NCBI GenBank assembly: GCA_034509925.1
Contig: CM067535.1
Location: 4,605,001 to 4,669,000 of the forward strand
From: Hirudinaria manillensis
Lineage: Eukaryota > Annelida > Clitellata > Hirudinida > Hirudinidae
Length of the DNA stretch: 64,000 nt
Reading direction: 5' to 3'
The translations under genes and the position numbers were made by a program. A model generated the notes under the pieces. The model saw only the letters and a list, made by a program, of their open reading frames with translations. It had not been told where the DNA came from and made no database searches. This document shows positions 43,542 through 57,087 of this stretch, piece after piece (positions within the stretch are counted from its first letter, which is position 1; each line of letters starts with the position of its first letter).

Positions 43542-46500
43542 ATGTCCTCAAATATTAAAAACGACAAGACATCACAACCGCCCCCAGCCACAATGACCCA
43601 GGAGGCCACTGAAAGTGCGGCCACTTCCGTGAATTCTCCACCGAAATCAAAGCCGGTTGCAGGGGAAGAATCGGAAGAAGAAAGTGAAGTTCTAGAAGAG
43701 AGCCCATGTGGTCGTTGGCAGAAGAGACGCGAGGAGGTTTGAATTACGTAATAATAGGATACATTTGTTCTATTTAGATTCGTCTGATTGTGCAATCCGG
43801 GAAATGTTTTTAAACAAAAGCAGCATAAATAATACTTGTAAGGCTTTTCTATCTTGTTTCTTGGCATTGCAATCAGCCCCTTAACCAATGACAACTATTG
43901 TTCAGGATATCTTTTATAACCATTAAATTCTAATTTGTCACCAATAATCATCAATAATAACACCGTGAATTTGTTGATGACAAGAAAGACATGTTTCATT
44001 GCCCATGTTCATTGTGACCTGAAATTTTTAACAAAGTAAAAGAAATCATCATTTGAAGCTTTTCGGGTAATTGGCATTGGCTCCCATATAACCAAACTTA
44101 AGGAAATTCTTCACAACAGAATTATTGTCATCTTCATTGTGCCAGAAATCAAACAGCTCAGAGTTTTTAATATAACTCTAAAAAGCCTAATGCATTAAAA
44201 TGCATCGTACAAGATCCTAACAGTTTCAATTGGTTTCAATTCATTACACAATTGGCACGACAGGTCCAGCAGAGAAACGTTCCAGGCATCGACTGTGCCT
44301 TCCTGGCCATGGACACGGAGGAAGGGGTCGAGGTCGTCTGGAACGAGGTTCAAATCTCCGAGAAGAAATCCTCCAAGGATCAACTGGTGAGGAACTTTGA
44401 CCTTACGACCCCGAGGTCGTTTGGAGTCATGTGTGTGGAATGTGTCCCTTATGGAGAGCTGGAGATCTTTTGTTATTCTTTTTTTTTTAAATGTTTTTAT
44501 TAGATTTTATAAAAAAAAAAGATGTTGCCTAATAAGAATTAATTAAGTCAGTCGTGGTTGTTGATGAGGTGGCTGCAATTATAATAATAATAATTTAAAT
44601 TCTATGACTTTTGCTATTGGCTGTGTCATTGAGTTACTGAATATTTAACGATTGATGTCTTTCTTCCACTTGTCTTTTCTGCACCAGACATCTGAAATGG
44701 TTGCCAGTATTCAGGTTTGAATCGACTTAATCATCATCATCATCATCACCACCATCGTTATCTCCTCGTCATCATTATCATGACCGTTTTTTATAATCGG
44801 CATGCACTGCCATTGCATGCAATTCAAATTGGTTCCACAATGAGTTTGAAAAATGCTTTCATCGTTTATTATTTTTGATGTTGTTATTATTATTATTATT
44901 ATTATCATCATACTTTTATTGTTATTATTATTATTATCATAATTTTATTTTATTATTATTGTTGTTGTTGTTTTGTAATTTTATGTTTATATTTTTTTAA
45001 ATTTCCAAATGATTTATTGAAAATTCACTAAACGGGGATTGCATTCTTAAACTTTGTTGTGCGTGCAATGTTTTTTGAAGATGTGCTCAAGATGGTGACG
45101 ATGTTGAGTGATGGTGATGAGAGTGATGATGATGATGGTGGTGATGGCGATGTTGGTGTCTCATCATTATCTATTGATTGTGATGAACAATGTAGCTTTT
45201 CAATATATACCATGGATGTGGAATGTAATGATGGTGATGATGATGATTGTTTCAATCACAATTATTATATTGGAGATCTTGATTGTACATTTGTTTCCAA
45301 AGAAGATCCGCCATCATGTTTGTTAATTACATGCATTTCATTATAATGATTGAGATGGTAACCTCAGCCATGCTATCATCATCATCACTGCTTTCTCTTT
45401 CCTCTCTTGAATGTTGATTAAGCTTTATTTATTTATTTATTTATTTTCTTTTTTCAAGATTTTTAATTTTCTGAAATTTTTAGTTAGTTTCAACATTTCC
45501 CATCTGCTACCCCACAAATGCTACTTGTTAATTAATTAAGAATTATTTGCTTCGATTATCATAATTTATGATAATCATCTTCAAGAATGAACCTGATACA
45601 TGCCTAGCAAATACATCAATGAATCAATCATTGTCATCACAACCTTTATTAATAACAAAAAAAAGCATCATTAATTATTATTATTATTATTAGGACAAGA
45701 TCAGACAAGTCTTTGACAACCTCATAGAACTGGAGCATCCGAACATCGCCAAGTTTCACAAGTACTGGACGGACAGCTCCAAGGAAAGACCGAGGGTCCG
45801 TGTTCCTCGTCGTCGTTGCCACGGCGATCGTTTGCGGTGATTACTTTTTCCGACCTTCCATTCATTTCCAGGTGATCTTCATAACCGAGTACATGTCTTC
45901 TGGCTCGTTGAGGCAGTTCCTCAAGAAGACCAAGAGGAACAACAGGACCCTGAAGGTCAGTCCAAAAACTTTTGTCTTCCTCGTAGCCTTCATTGTCGTC
46001 GGGTCACGTAGAGCGACGGTTGCCGTTTTGGAACCTGAAGGATTTTTTCGTTTTTGTTTCAGGCTTGGAAAAGATGGTGCACCCAAATACTCTCTGCTCT
46101 CAGGTTATTGAAATCGCTAGCGTGGTTATCGTTCCGAAAATAGTAACGACCTCCTCTCCTCCAGCTACCTGCACAGCTGTCAACCACCCATCATCCACGG
46201 CAACCTGACCACCGACACCATCTTCATCCAGCACAACGGCCTCATCAAAATAGGATCTGGTCTGTTCACTCCCCCTCCCCATCATAATAACAATATTTGC
46301 ATATTATAATTATATTTTATAATTACTTATAAGCCTCAGAAATTCAGCCTGGTTTGTAATTTTGTCCTGTGACTTTGACGTTCGAGTCGTTCGTTCATTG
46401 GTTTCATTCGTCCTGTTCTTCTTTTTTATTCATTCAGTCGCTCCTGATGCCATCTACAACCACGTCAAGACTTTCAAGGAAGAACCGAAACATCTCCACT

Positions 46501-48646
46501 ATGCTGCTCCGGAGTACAAAGGTGGAACTGATGATGATGATGATGGTGGTGGTGGTGATAATGATGATGACGATGAAGGATGTGGTAGCTGTTATCACTT
46601 AATTATAATTTCCAAAGCCTCGTCTGGTTTTAATTACATTTGAATAAAATTATTTAGAAATGTTATAAATTAATTTTTCAATATTTCTTTTTATTTTTTG
46701 CTTTAATTTAAGTTTTTTTTGTCCTTTTGTGCGTTTAATTTTTTTTTACACTCGAGAAATCATTGTTTTTCCAGACGACACTCACGTCACGACGGCCGTT
46801 GACATTTACAGCTTCGGCATCTGCGCCCTCGAGGTTTGACGTTCTGCATTTTACCCAAAGAGCTCTTTTGTCGTGGGTTGAGATGCTTACTCACCTAGTT
46901 GCATCAAATGCGTTGCCTACATTTACAAATATTAATAATAAAGAATAATATTATTAATAATAATATTAATAATAATATTATTAAATAATAATAATAGTTC
47001 TAGCAAATTATTTCTTCGTGCCTTGCAATGACTTCACGTCCGTCCTGAAATCGCAAGAAATTGTGCTCCAAAGAATACAAAACAATTTGCTGTTGTTTAT
47101 GATGTTTACTGTGCGGACTTTAAGTCATCATCGTCGGTTTTGATTTCCACGTCAGATGGCAGCACTGGAGATGCCGGGCAACGGGGACACGACGCATGCC
47201 GTGTCCGACGAAGTCATCGCCAAGGCCTTGGAGTCCATCGAAGACGTCCAACAGAAGGTTACTACGATGACGGTGACGGCAACGACCTTCACCGGCCGTT
47301 CTATCCATCCGTCGTTCGATTGGTCGTCTAGCCTGTCGATTGCTTTCTAGGACTTCCTATCAAAATGTCTGGACAAGGATCCCGGCAAGAGGCCGACCGC
47401 CAGGGACCTGCTCTTCCATCGCGTCCTCTTCGAAGTCCATTCGCTCAAACTGCTCGCCGCGCACGTCTGCGTCAAGTCCTCGAGTTGGTGTCGTCTGCTT
47501 TGCATTTTCGAGGAGGCTGCGATTTTTAGTAACGAGTGCGAGAATGCGTGAAAGCGTGTGTTTCCATTGGTTTGAGTGGAGCATGTAAACTTGTGTTGAG
47601 ATTATAAACCTAGGGAATTATTATTATTATTATTAAACCATTGAGTCAAGTGCATTGATGATGGTGTTAAGATTGAATGACTGGACATGGATGTTAGCTT
47701 TAATTTTAGCATATTAATTAACCCAGAGGGAAATCCCGACGAAATCTCCTCTCTGGCGACCTTCGATGCCACGAAAGTCTTTGCCGAGATTCCTGCCAGA
47801 GGAGACAAACCGCCCGTGCCTTGCAGGTCGGTGACACGATTGTTTTCTAGGTCGAGTCGGACTAGTTATTTGTAATTTTTAATGATAAAATGTGAAAATT
47901 ATTTTGTTTTGTATCTATTCTACTAGTCTGTCACAGTCAAACATCATGGACTTGGAGAAGTTCCTTGAGGACGTCAGGTTTGTTTTTCAAAGCCAAGGTC
48001 ACTTTTAGGATATTTCATTAGTTATTATTTAACCAAAATCACATGTCGTGAACTAGTGCTAGATTAATTGATTAATTATATAGAAATACCAGGCAAGCAT
48101 ATATGATTACATTAGATCCGATATAATTCGAAAGTATCATTACAAAGGAACGGGGTATACCCCCTGACCGCATTCGGCTCCGTCCCCCACCCTGCCGTGT
48201 CCGTCCGGGCACAGACCCCGGAAATTTTCGACGAGTCCGAAGGCACGGGAGAGGCCGCAGAGGAGAGCCCCCCTCTGGCAGAGAAGAGGCTAGTCATTCG
48301 TCAGTCGTGCCAGATCGGCCAGAGGGACGACAAGTCCGCTCTACAGCTGACGCTGCTGTTACGCATGGACGACCAGATGAATAGGCAGCTCCAGTGCGAG
48401 TTTGGTCGAGAGGAGACGCCCAAGTCCCTGGCGGACGAGTTGGTCGTGCATGGGTTCATCAACGAGGTTGGCTTTGCTCATTTTTTTTTATCGGTCGATC
48501 ACTTCAGCACACGTCAAGAGTCATCGTCGCAGGATTGAAATCTAACGTCATTTTCCTGCCTTTTACAGGACGACTGTAGCAAGATAGCGACCCTGATCGA
48601 GGAGAAACTCGGACTCTGGCTGGATGCCCAGCTGAGCAAGGGCTGA
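43542..48646 (+). CDS. NRBP1: Nuclear receptor-binding protein, pseudokinase
   Basis: A kinase-fold adaptor without expected catalysis, involved in trafficking, signalling and ubiquitin-related scaffolding. Fifteen phase-consistent exons: 43542-43736, 44264-44386, 44688-44714, 45694-45795, 45872-45955, 46063-46103, 46165-46259, 46438-46521, 46775-46833, 47156-47257, 47351-47483, 47727-47826, 47927-47977, 48148-48466, 48569-48646; 530 residues (human 535). The N-terminus is acidic and carries ILEESPCGRWQKRREEV-type sequence (here VLEESPCGRWQKRREEV). The domain lacks the ATP lysine (VEVVWNEVQ), the HRD becomes HGNL, and DFG is replaced by SVAPD, all as in mammalian NRBP1. VIFITEYMSSGSLRQFLKK is nearly identical to mammals. 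Exon 3 is a 27-base microexon. The intron after it (about 980 bases) is full of CAT and GAT triplets. Confidence 0.96.
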
Positions 48647-49783
48647 CGTCCGCCCTCGGACGGTGCCGTCGCAACGAGCCGTCTCGTCCGGTCCGGCCGC
48701 AGCGACCGAGTCGGAGCTGCCTCGGTTCGAAAAAGATGATTTCATTTTCTTCCTCGTTTCCACTTTTGACGACCATTACTGGCCGGCAATAGAACGGTTT
48801 TGTTTGAATTGGCACCAAAAATGGCACGATCGGCACAAAAAGAAGCCCAGGAACTCCCCCCCCCACCCTATGTCTCGGAACGTCCTGTTTGACCTTTTCG
48901 TATTTTTTACCGAGAACAAATTTTATTTTTCAAATTATCAATGATAACAATAATGTTAATAGTAATAATAATAATAAGATTCCATGCAAGTTTTAATTCA
49001 TACTTAACATTCTCACTGCTGATCCTCAACCTGGAGAATAAATTGTCTGACAGTTAGAACCACTACAACTTTTTAAACTTCGAGATCTGCCGTCCCGTCG
49101 CCAGACGTCCTCTGTCCGAGGCTTCCCCTCTGGAATGTGAGTCTCGTGTCGTTCCCATTTCCGTCTAGATTTGAGACTTCTATAGGACTTGCCTTTGATT
49201 TCCAGTGAGTGACATCATATTTAGTTATGTGTGCATAATTTGGTGATAACAGTTAATCTGGCTCATAGGAGCATTCAGACATGCTTATCCATATATGCAT
49301 ACGTTTTGTTAGCGTGCCCCTTTCCTAGTGTCGCTTTGATGCTTTAGATGCAATGATTGCGAGTCGATCCACTGCTCGGCTTCTACTGGCGGCTTCTCCC
49401 GAGAGCTTTAGACGTCCGAAGAACGATGCCCTTCTTCAATAATTTTCTCCAATTTGCTTTACGTGATCATCTTGTATGATTGCAAGACTGTCAAAACCCA
49501 GTAAAGTCCCATTGTAAATCTTCTTGCATCTTGAATTCTAGGAAGCCTATAGGGTGAAGAGTTTAAACCTTGCTACAGTCATCTCTCGATTGAGTCTTTC
49601 TTGTTTTGATTTTGAGCACGCTCGTTCCCCAAGCGACTCCATTCCACAGAGTTCTGACGGTCCGTATCAACGAGCGCGCCTTTCTTGTGTAACTACGAAT
49701 TATCAGTTATTAAAATTATTTAAAGATACAATTACGTTTCGTGATATATGGTGCAATGAATGTGTTCTGATTCACCTACATTT

Positions 49784-49834
<51 letters not shown>

Positions 49835-50623
49835 GTTAATGGTAATTATTACAACCTGTTTATTATTATTACTATCCGACGTTTGGAACCAATTTATCGA
49901 TTTTCTTCTGTGAGAAGTTCCTGTGGTTATTGGTTAAATTGTCAAATAAAAGAACGTGTTCTTATGTCATGTTTCACACTCATAATATTGGTCCTGGTGG
50001 TTGCAGTTATTTTGCAAAAGGGAAGGGCGGTCTCTCATGTCGGTACGAGAGGACATATGGACCTTAGAGGAAATGGATTGGAACGGGTCCTTAAGTTTGC
50101 TTCCAAGCCACGAGTTTCTATCATAAACGTAGTTTGGGTGAGCTTTACATTGCGTTGGTCACCTCAGTTATTGGTTTCAAGCTGAAAATAGGGCCTTATA
50201 AATTGTAGAAACGTTGGTTGCAAATATTTTGCCAAACAAAATTTTATCACAGAGTGACCAAAATTTAGATGCTTAAATACCATCTGGAGTAAATTTGCCT
50301 CTTTACTGATAAATAAAAGTAATTAATTGAAAACTGATTATTGTGATCTTCCGTTATGAATAATAAAGTTTTTAAACTATCAGGTGGTTGGTTTTGGGCA
50401 GTTATATTTGGATTTACGTTTGTAAGCCGTGCGGTGTAGCACGTCTGCGCTATTTTAAACTTCAAATCAAGGGCCGTTTAGTGTTTGTTAAGTCGCTTAT
50501 TTACACGATAAATCACAATTGTTGTTGACACATCTTTGCAATCTTTAAATTGGGTTAGTTAGTTAACCAGGAGGCTAATTAATAAACTTGTAAATTAGCA
50601 GTTCATCGTATTGGTGCGACATT
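48647..50623. other. NRBP1 3' UTR and spacer before RCAN
   Basis: About 2 kb with no recognisable coding exon. The left end is NRBP1 3' UTR. A GC-richer block at about 49030-49140 ends in a donor-like GTGAGT and could be an upstream untranslated exon. An ATT triplet array lies at 49785-49834. Confidence 0.45.
49785..49834. repeat. (ATT)n microsatellite
   Basis: About 16 uninterrupted ATT units in the NRBP1-RCAN spacer. Confidence 0.92.
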
Positions 50624-51865
50624 ATGGCCTCCGACGGGGAAGACAACTCGGCCAGCGATTTCGAGAACCACGTAAACGATCATGATGGACTGGGTTTGGA
50701 TCTCGACCATTCGGTAAACGTAGCCGATATTTGTGGCTCCGAATTGCTCATTGACACCAAGAACCTGATAAAGAACGACACTAATACACCAAGCAAAGTG
50801 ATCATTGTAGCCAATCTTCCAAGTGCCATATTCTACTCCAATGAAGAAAAGGTCAGTTAAGATATTTGGGGAAGATGGAGTTTGGTTATCCATAATTTAA
50901 CTTTTTTAGAAATAGATTTTATAGATTTCTTTGAACATAACCTTTCTTGTCACCATTTATTACTAAATCTTAGTTACCAGTTGTCTTCTAGGATTCTTGA
51001 TGACATGAATTCCATGCCAGTTTCATCTTTTATTAATTATTCTTTTCATGTTATTTTCAACATATTTTCTGGAAATTTTAGGTAAAGTTTGAGTCTATGG
51101 TGCATCAAATAGACCCCTCGGCTCAGTTTCAGTACCTGTCGAGCTTCAAGAGGTCGCGAGTCGAGATGAGGTCAATCGAGGGATCTGTTATGTGCTATGA
51201 ATATTTGAATAATTACAGATTTGATGGTAAGAAGATAAGATGCTATTATGTGCAGGTTGGTCTTCATTGTTTTATACGAATTCTTTGAAATTGGCTCAGC
51301 CATCTATCAAAAATCAATTCTGTGGGTGTTTTAACTCCTGAATTATAAATAAAAGCTTAAAATATTTTAGCATAAAAAGTGCAAATTTAGTCATAATTTT
51401 GGCATTCTTTGCCAACTTTATCCACTTTCTGACTTTGAAATGTCCATTTCCAGCCTACACTTGACTTCTGCCACCAGTATCTTGAGTTGCCGCCAAGAGA
51501 AAGGTTGTTCCTCATTTCACCACCTGCCTCTCCACCAATTGGATGGGAGGTCCAATTGGAAAAGAAGCCCGTCATCAACCACGAACTTTTGGCAGCTATG
51601 AGCAAACTTGGAAAAAGTGAGTGACAAGATTTTATTGGATTTCTGATGCTGGTGCAGGATTTCCTCATATTGAGGATTGGTAATTAGATTTTAATGATGA
51701 CAATGACTTTTTTTAAATAATTTTTATTCAGGCGAATCCTACGAGGTGTTCGCAGGGAACGAAAACCAGCCCTCCATCATCATCCACGTCTGCGAGGACC
51801 CTCCGAACTATGCCAAGAGACCCGTGGCAGTCACCCCGACCAGATGCCCCGAGCGGAAACCTTGA
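50624..51865 (+). CDS. RCAN: Regulator of calcineurin (calcipressin)
   Basis: It binds and tunes calcineurin, linking calcium to NFAT-type signalling. Four exons: 50624-50851, 51082-51255, 51454-51616, 51732-51865; 232 residues. The N-terminal RNA-recognition-like fold has VIIVANLP and FKRSRVEM; the centre has the phosphorylation box FLISPPASPPIGWEV; then NHELLAAMSKLGK, SYEVFAG and SIIIHVCE. The C-terminus has PVAVTP, which resembles a PxIxIT calcineurin-docking motif, in place of the vertebrate PKIIQT. It has an acidic N-terminal extension (about 50 residues) before the fold. The start is the first ATG of the exon. Exon 2 contains an internal GTAAGA that is read through. Which vertebrate paralogue it matches cannot be said, as invertebrates usually have one copy. 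Confidence 0.95.
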
Positions 51866-52878
51866 GTGCCGAGCTTTCGGGTCCGTCCTCGGCTCGGCCC
51901 GAAGCTTTTTATATCGATTTGATATCTCGATGTTTCTTACCATTGACCTGCATTAGCGACAGCACCATTATGTCTCTGGTGTAGGGATTTTGGTTTGCAT
52001 TTCAACAGCTGAGGGTAATCAATTCATTTCTGGCCATTCTCTGGCATGAGCTTGTTTTCTTCGACGTCTTGAATTAATTTTTCTTGCATGCCGTGTGTGA
52101 ATTTCTTCTTGTTTTGCTAGAAATTATCAACAATGGAACATTCTGATTCTTCAATCATTCGTGCTTTCGAGTCGTCTGCTGATTTGTTTTTTCTAGTAGG
52201 TTTTTGCCCTTCCAATTGCTTCGATTTTACAGATTCTCTGCTAGGTTTTGTACTCGCCGTTGCACTTTTTTCCGCTCAACCAAAAAGACTTTCATATCAG
52301 AAGGTCTGTTCAGCTCCTCGACTAGCAATAATGAAGATGGTTTAATGTTTATGCAAAGGAAGTCGTTTTTGCATCCGGTTTTAAACTTTAGATTGTATGG
52401 TCGTCTGTTTTTGACTTCTCAAATTGCTCGTGTCTTCATTTCAGACTGCTATTGTGTTGCAGACTTTTAAGATTTTCCTTGTTCCTTTTGTGGAGAGTGG
52501 ATTAAATTTGTGGGGACGCGCGCATGCTCAATACGTATAATTATTTTTGTGAGAGTTTCAGTAAGAAGTTATGACATATTCCGGCAGTTTTTTGTTCAGT
52601 AGGGTGGTTAGACTTAGCAGCCTAAAAGCGCAGAAATGTCAGCAGAGACCATGAAAGTTGCGTTCAAGACCCCGGTTGTGATATGTATTTCGAAGCTCCA
52701 TTTAATGTTATTTTTAAGTTAGAAAAAAATGTTAATTAATTTATTGTATGAAATCAGAAAATAATATGATTTAATAAAATTTTAAAAATATTTTGAACAT
52801 TACGATTGAGAATCTTTTTGACATGGCAGAGTGGTCCTTTGTAGATAAGCATGGTCGGGAATTGGCGCTTTGTGCAAG
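51866..52878. other. RCAN 3' UTR and spacer before NUP43
   Basis: No gene was recognised in these 1013 bases. The T-rich left part is probably RCAN 3' UTR. The NUP43 promoter and 5' UTR should lie at the right end. Confidence 0.45.
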
Positions 52879-55800
52879 ATGTCTGACTATTCAGTGCAAA
52901 CGAAGCATGTATCTCACAAAATTTCAAAAGTTCGTTGGATGCCGTTGAGCGGCTTAAGTTCGAGCCAACCGACGACATTTGTGACCGGGGGCTGCGATAA
53001 TGATGTGAGATGCTGAGCTTATTTTGTGCTAAACTTCTACTTTTTGTATTAGACTTAGACTTTTTTTTTATAGATTTTTGAGCTAGCTAATTCTAATTTA
53101 GTAACCATTTTGCATTTCTATAATATTTGAAACCGTGGTCTTTAAGAACCAGGACGAGAGAAGTTTGTTCGCTCTGGGAAACCGACCTCGGAAATTAAAA
53201 TAGCATGCTATGGCATGAAGCATTATAGTTAAGGCTTCTTGTGCGATTCATGCTTGACAATGAAATTCTTAATTTTAAGAGGGAGTAATATACAATTACA
53301 ATTTAATCATTTACTTCTCTGGCACCAAATCCATTTTGTGAAATTGTTTATCATTTGTGTCCTTATTTAATTTATTCATGTTTGAAAGTAATTTCATAAT
53401 CATGGAAAACTTAATCATGTAGCATCTATTTCATCCCATGTTCTCATCAATTCAATGTCAAGCCATTCATGTCATCATCTTCAGTGTGTATTATTCTCCC
53501 CGTGGTTAGAATTTTACCAGGAGGTCGCAAAATATGACGTCCCGGAAAACTAATCACGCACATAAAAATGTACGTGTGCCGACACGAAGCTACGTAGTAA
53601 CTGCTCAGTGTGCGATTCACAGACGACATATTTTATGTGTCATGAATAATAATCTCAAAGATATTTCCTTGTTCATAAAATAGTTATGTTTGTATAACAT
53701 TTGTTTAATGTGTCTGCTATAAATGAATGACAAACATATTTCAAGGTAATAGGAACACTCTTGTGCTGTTTATATTGTATTATATCATGTCTATATTTTA
53801 TCAAGTCCAAATTTGCAACAGAATTATGAATGTGATATTAAGGCATTTTTAAATAAATTTTGGTTCCTAGCACTAAAATTAACAAATTCAATTCCACTCA
53901 TCCTCAATTATCAGTACGAAAATGTCTTGGATATCTGGTTGTCGCCTGTTCCAGAAAGAAACATGGCAGATGACGTGGAACAAGCGGACGATGAGCCCGT
54001 CTTCCTCTGCTCATCGTCGCAGAAGGGTGATGTCACAGATCTTTTGGTGAATTATTTTAAATTGTGGAGCAATTCCTCACATAATCTTGCAATATGGTGG
54101 CACGAATGGCTTTAGTAACGTTTTGAATTGTAATTGGGGAAGCTGGAATTTAAACACATCAATCAACTCTTTCATTGGAAGTGATTTAACAGATTTACTA
54201 AATAAATGTTGTTTTAATGAATTCAAATTCATATCACAGTTTGTCAACGAATCCACCATCTTTTCTTCGTCATCATGCGGAGACGTGAACATGTTTGAAT
54301 ACAGCGGGGAATTCCATGTGGGTTCAGTTACATGTTGTACCATTGCAATGTTATTCTTTATAATTATTATTGTTATTGGTTAATTAATATCAGTTAATTT
54401 ATTATTTAACATGCTCTCTGACTTGATTTTTCACGAAAATGGTGTCTGACTCCATTTTGTAGAAACTGCAAAGAAAGCACAAATGGTCCAAACTTCACAA
54501 ATCTTATGTGACCGGAATGTCAGCCATGCCGGGGGCCGAAGTGGTAGCCACCGTGGGGAAGGAAGGTCGGATTAACCTGCTCCATCAGCCCCTGGTTAAA
54601 CCCGATGCCACTCCGACTGTAGTCACGGGTAGATTGAAGTGGCTTTCCTTGGATTGGAGATGCATTTGGTTATATTTGTGTCTGTTGGTGAAAGCAAAAT
54701 GATTGATCTGTGATTGTCTGATAATAAAGTGACATTACTTTATTATTGTGTAGCATAATACTTAACACAGTCTCATAATTTATGCTAATTTATGTTAGAG
54801 AGAGCCTGCCACACGACACCTAATGCCATCAAGTTCCTCCAGAATTCCACCCTGGCTGTTGTCAACAATGCAGGCCAATTGACCATCTGGGATGCAGGGG
54901 CAAACAAATATCACCCTTCAAAAGTTTTTCAATTGTAAGCTTGAATTGCACTCTGACCTTAAACTGGCTTTGATTCCCTGTAGGTTGTGTTCCAAATACT
55001 GGTTGTTATTAGATGATTGGTATTAAATGATTTTAATTCCTCATTTGAGCCATTTTTATATCCCAACAGAATCAATGCTGTCCCATTCTTCTCCTTAGAC
55101 CAGCATCCGTCCAGGGCTCACATCGTGGTCGCAGGAGCGGAAGACGGAAGGCTTTACGTCTGGGACCTGAGAAAAGAGGGAAAGCCCGTTGCCATCCATA
55201 GAGGGCACTCTTACGATGGTATGTAGTGCATTTGATTGATTGCTTGACTTGTCTGGGTATTGAATTGTTTTTATTTCAGGGAGTAGCATTTCATTAAGCC
55301 ATAACAAATTCTATCTTGAGGTCAACATTTGAAATTGCCTCTCATCTATTAATTACAAACGATATTATATATTAATTCCTTTGAATTCTGATTATTTAAA
55401 ATATAAATGCTTTGAAATAAAAGTTTTTTTTTATAAATTTTTAAAAAGTCATTCTAATACTCCTAAAAAGTTGAATTGAATAAAATTGAATGTAAAACTT
55501 AGATCATCATTTGTCATCAAATTGTTCATTCATTTATTTATTTATTAATGAATAATTGTGTTCCTAAACAAATTAATAATAATATTATTATTGTTATTAT
55601 TATTTGTTAACCTTTTACATTCATAGTCCTAGAGGTGAAGTTCCACCCCGACTTCCCGAACAACTTGTTCACCTGCTCGGAGGATGGCCGCCTGTGGCAC
55701 TGGGGCTCCAACGATTCCACCGTCGCTTCCCTCTTCAACGACCAGATGAGTTAGTGTTGATGATGATTTACTCCATAAGATTCGTTACCTGGATAAGTGA

Positions 55801-56555
55801 CAGGCAAAAGGGAACTTATAAGTAAAAGTTTTATTGGTTTGGTGGATTTCCAGGGTCAGGAAATTGGGTAGGTTAGGTTCTAACAGGTTAGATACAAATA
55901 AACCCCTGTCTGTTAGGTGCCTTTTGTCTGTCACTTATACTGAATTCCTCCAAAACTTGCTCGATGCCCCTCTGGAGTTAGGGTCACGTGGTAATCTGTG
56001 TATACGACGTCCCGTCCTTGAATCCTGTGTGATTCCGTTGAGAATTTGAAGAGAGTGCACTTTCATTGAAGTCAATTTGAAACTAATATTTCTGTGCCTT
56101 TGGTTTGGACTAATTAAAAACCAATTAGACATGATTATGGATGTCTATTTATGCATTCCACATTTTCCACACTGTCATTTGCCATTTTTGGTTAATAATG
56201 GTAGACTTATTATTATTATTCTCCATCATTCACAGATCTGGGTCAAAGGTCACAGGGTGACATGGGTTCTGACTATTGGCTCCTGAACAATGAGCCAACC
56301 AAGGGCAAGGTGATCATCAACGACATGCTAGCGGGTACGTTTTCCCCTTTGAAGAGACGTCATGGGCAAAGCATAATTTATTATGTTAATGAGTCTTTTC
56401 AAGTGCCTCATTAGAATATCCAATGAACGATGAATAATTAATGAACCGCAGGAAATTCTGTGCCCGTGAATTCCGTGGACGTCGTCGGGAACAGAGTCGT
56501 CAGCGGACTGGATGGCGACCAAGTCTTCGTCATCTCCGACCTCGGCATTTGCTGA
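52879..56555 (+). CDS. NUP43: Nucleoporin Nup43
   Basis: A beta-propeller subunit of the Nup107-160 (Y) complex, which scaffolds the nuclear pore and binds kinetochores in mitosis. Nine exons: 52879-53004, 53915-54046, 54240-54317, 54463-54628, 54799-54934, 55070-55218, 55627-55749, 56236-56334, 56452-56555; 370 residues (human 380). The opening SHKISKVRWMPL matches the human SQKISKTRWRPL, followed by TFVTGGCDND. WD-repeat stretches are VGKEGRINLLHQP, NNAGQLTIWD, AGAEDGRLYVWDLR and LFTCSEDGRLWHW, all lining up with human Nup43. The third exon encodes only 26 residues, a poorly conserved blade. The stop codon follows SDLGIC. Confidence 0.93.
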
Positions 56556-57017
56556 TGACGCCAGCGTCACGTGACCGCTTTTGTTATCGTTTATTTTTTT
56601 TTATTTGTTGACGAGATTCTCAAGAAAACGTCAGGCTCTCTTTTTTGAGAGGTGAAAACAAACTGAAAGTGTCTTTTGTTTTCGTCTTCGTAGTTCAGGA
56701 AGATGGTGCTGTACTGTTGTTAGAACACAACCACCACAGCTACTACTACTACCATTACTACTAGTTTCCGGCGTGACGACGGTGAGAGTGCGCGAGTCGC
56801 CGAGAGTATTATTTATGAGTGTCGTTGAGATGAGTTGTCAATCGGTGGTACTCGTCGTTGTTATCGTTGTGACGACACAGCACGGGAAGTGACGCATTTC
56901 GGTTTCGGGCGGCTGCGTTTTTGGTCCTCGAGTCAGAAGTGGACCGGGGACCCGTGATGTCACACCGAGAGGGGTGGGGGAGGTTGTGCTAGGAGTTCGA
57001 GAATTTCTCGACAGCAT
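56556..57017. other. NUP43 3' flank
   Basis: No coding sequence was seen. A short ACT triplet stretch lies near 56742-56764, and a GC-richer block (about 56765-56990) carries no recognisable feature. Confidence 0.4.
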
Positions 57018-57087
57018 CCTTCTGAGTATCAGATGCGATGACGAATATCCATATATGGAAGCGATGACGCATAGCTTTCTCAGAAGG
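57018..57087. promoter_or_regulatory. CArG box in a symmetric module upstream of the transgelin gene
   Basis: A perfect CArG box, CCATATATGG (57049-57058), the site bound by serum response factor, sits at the centre. It is flanked by two copies of GCGATGACG (57035-57043 and 57061-57069) and outside those by an inverted repeat, CCTTCTGAG (57018-57026) and CTCAGAAGG (57079-57087). It lies about 390 bases upstream of a TATA box. Vertebrate transgelin is a classic SRF target. Confidence 0.7.

Noticed and set aside
45059-45346. 95-codon frame in the long NRBP1 intron
   Set aside because: It is made of GAT triplets (poly-Asp); no homology, and it lies inside an intron framed by good splice sites.
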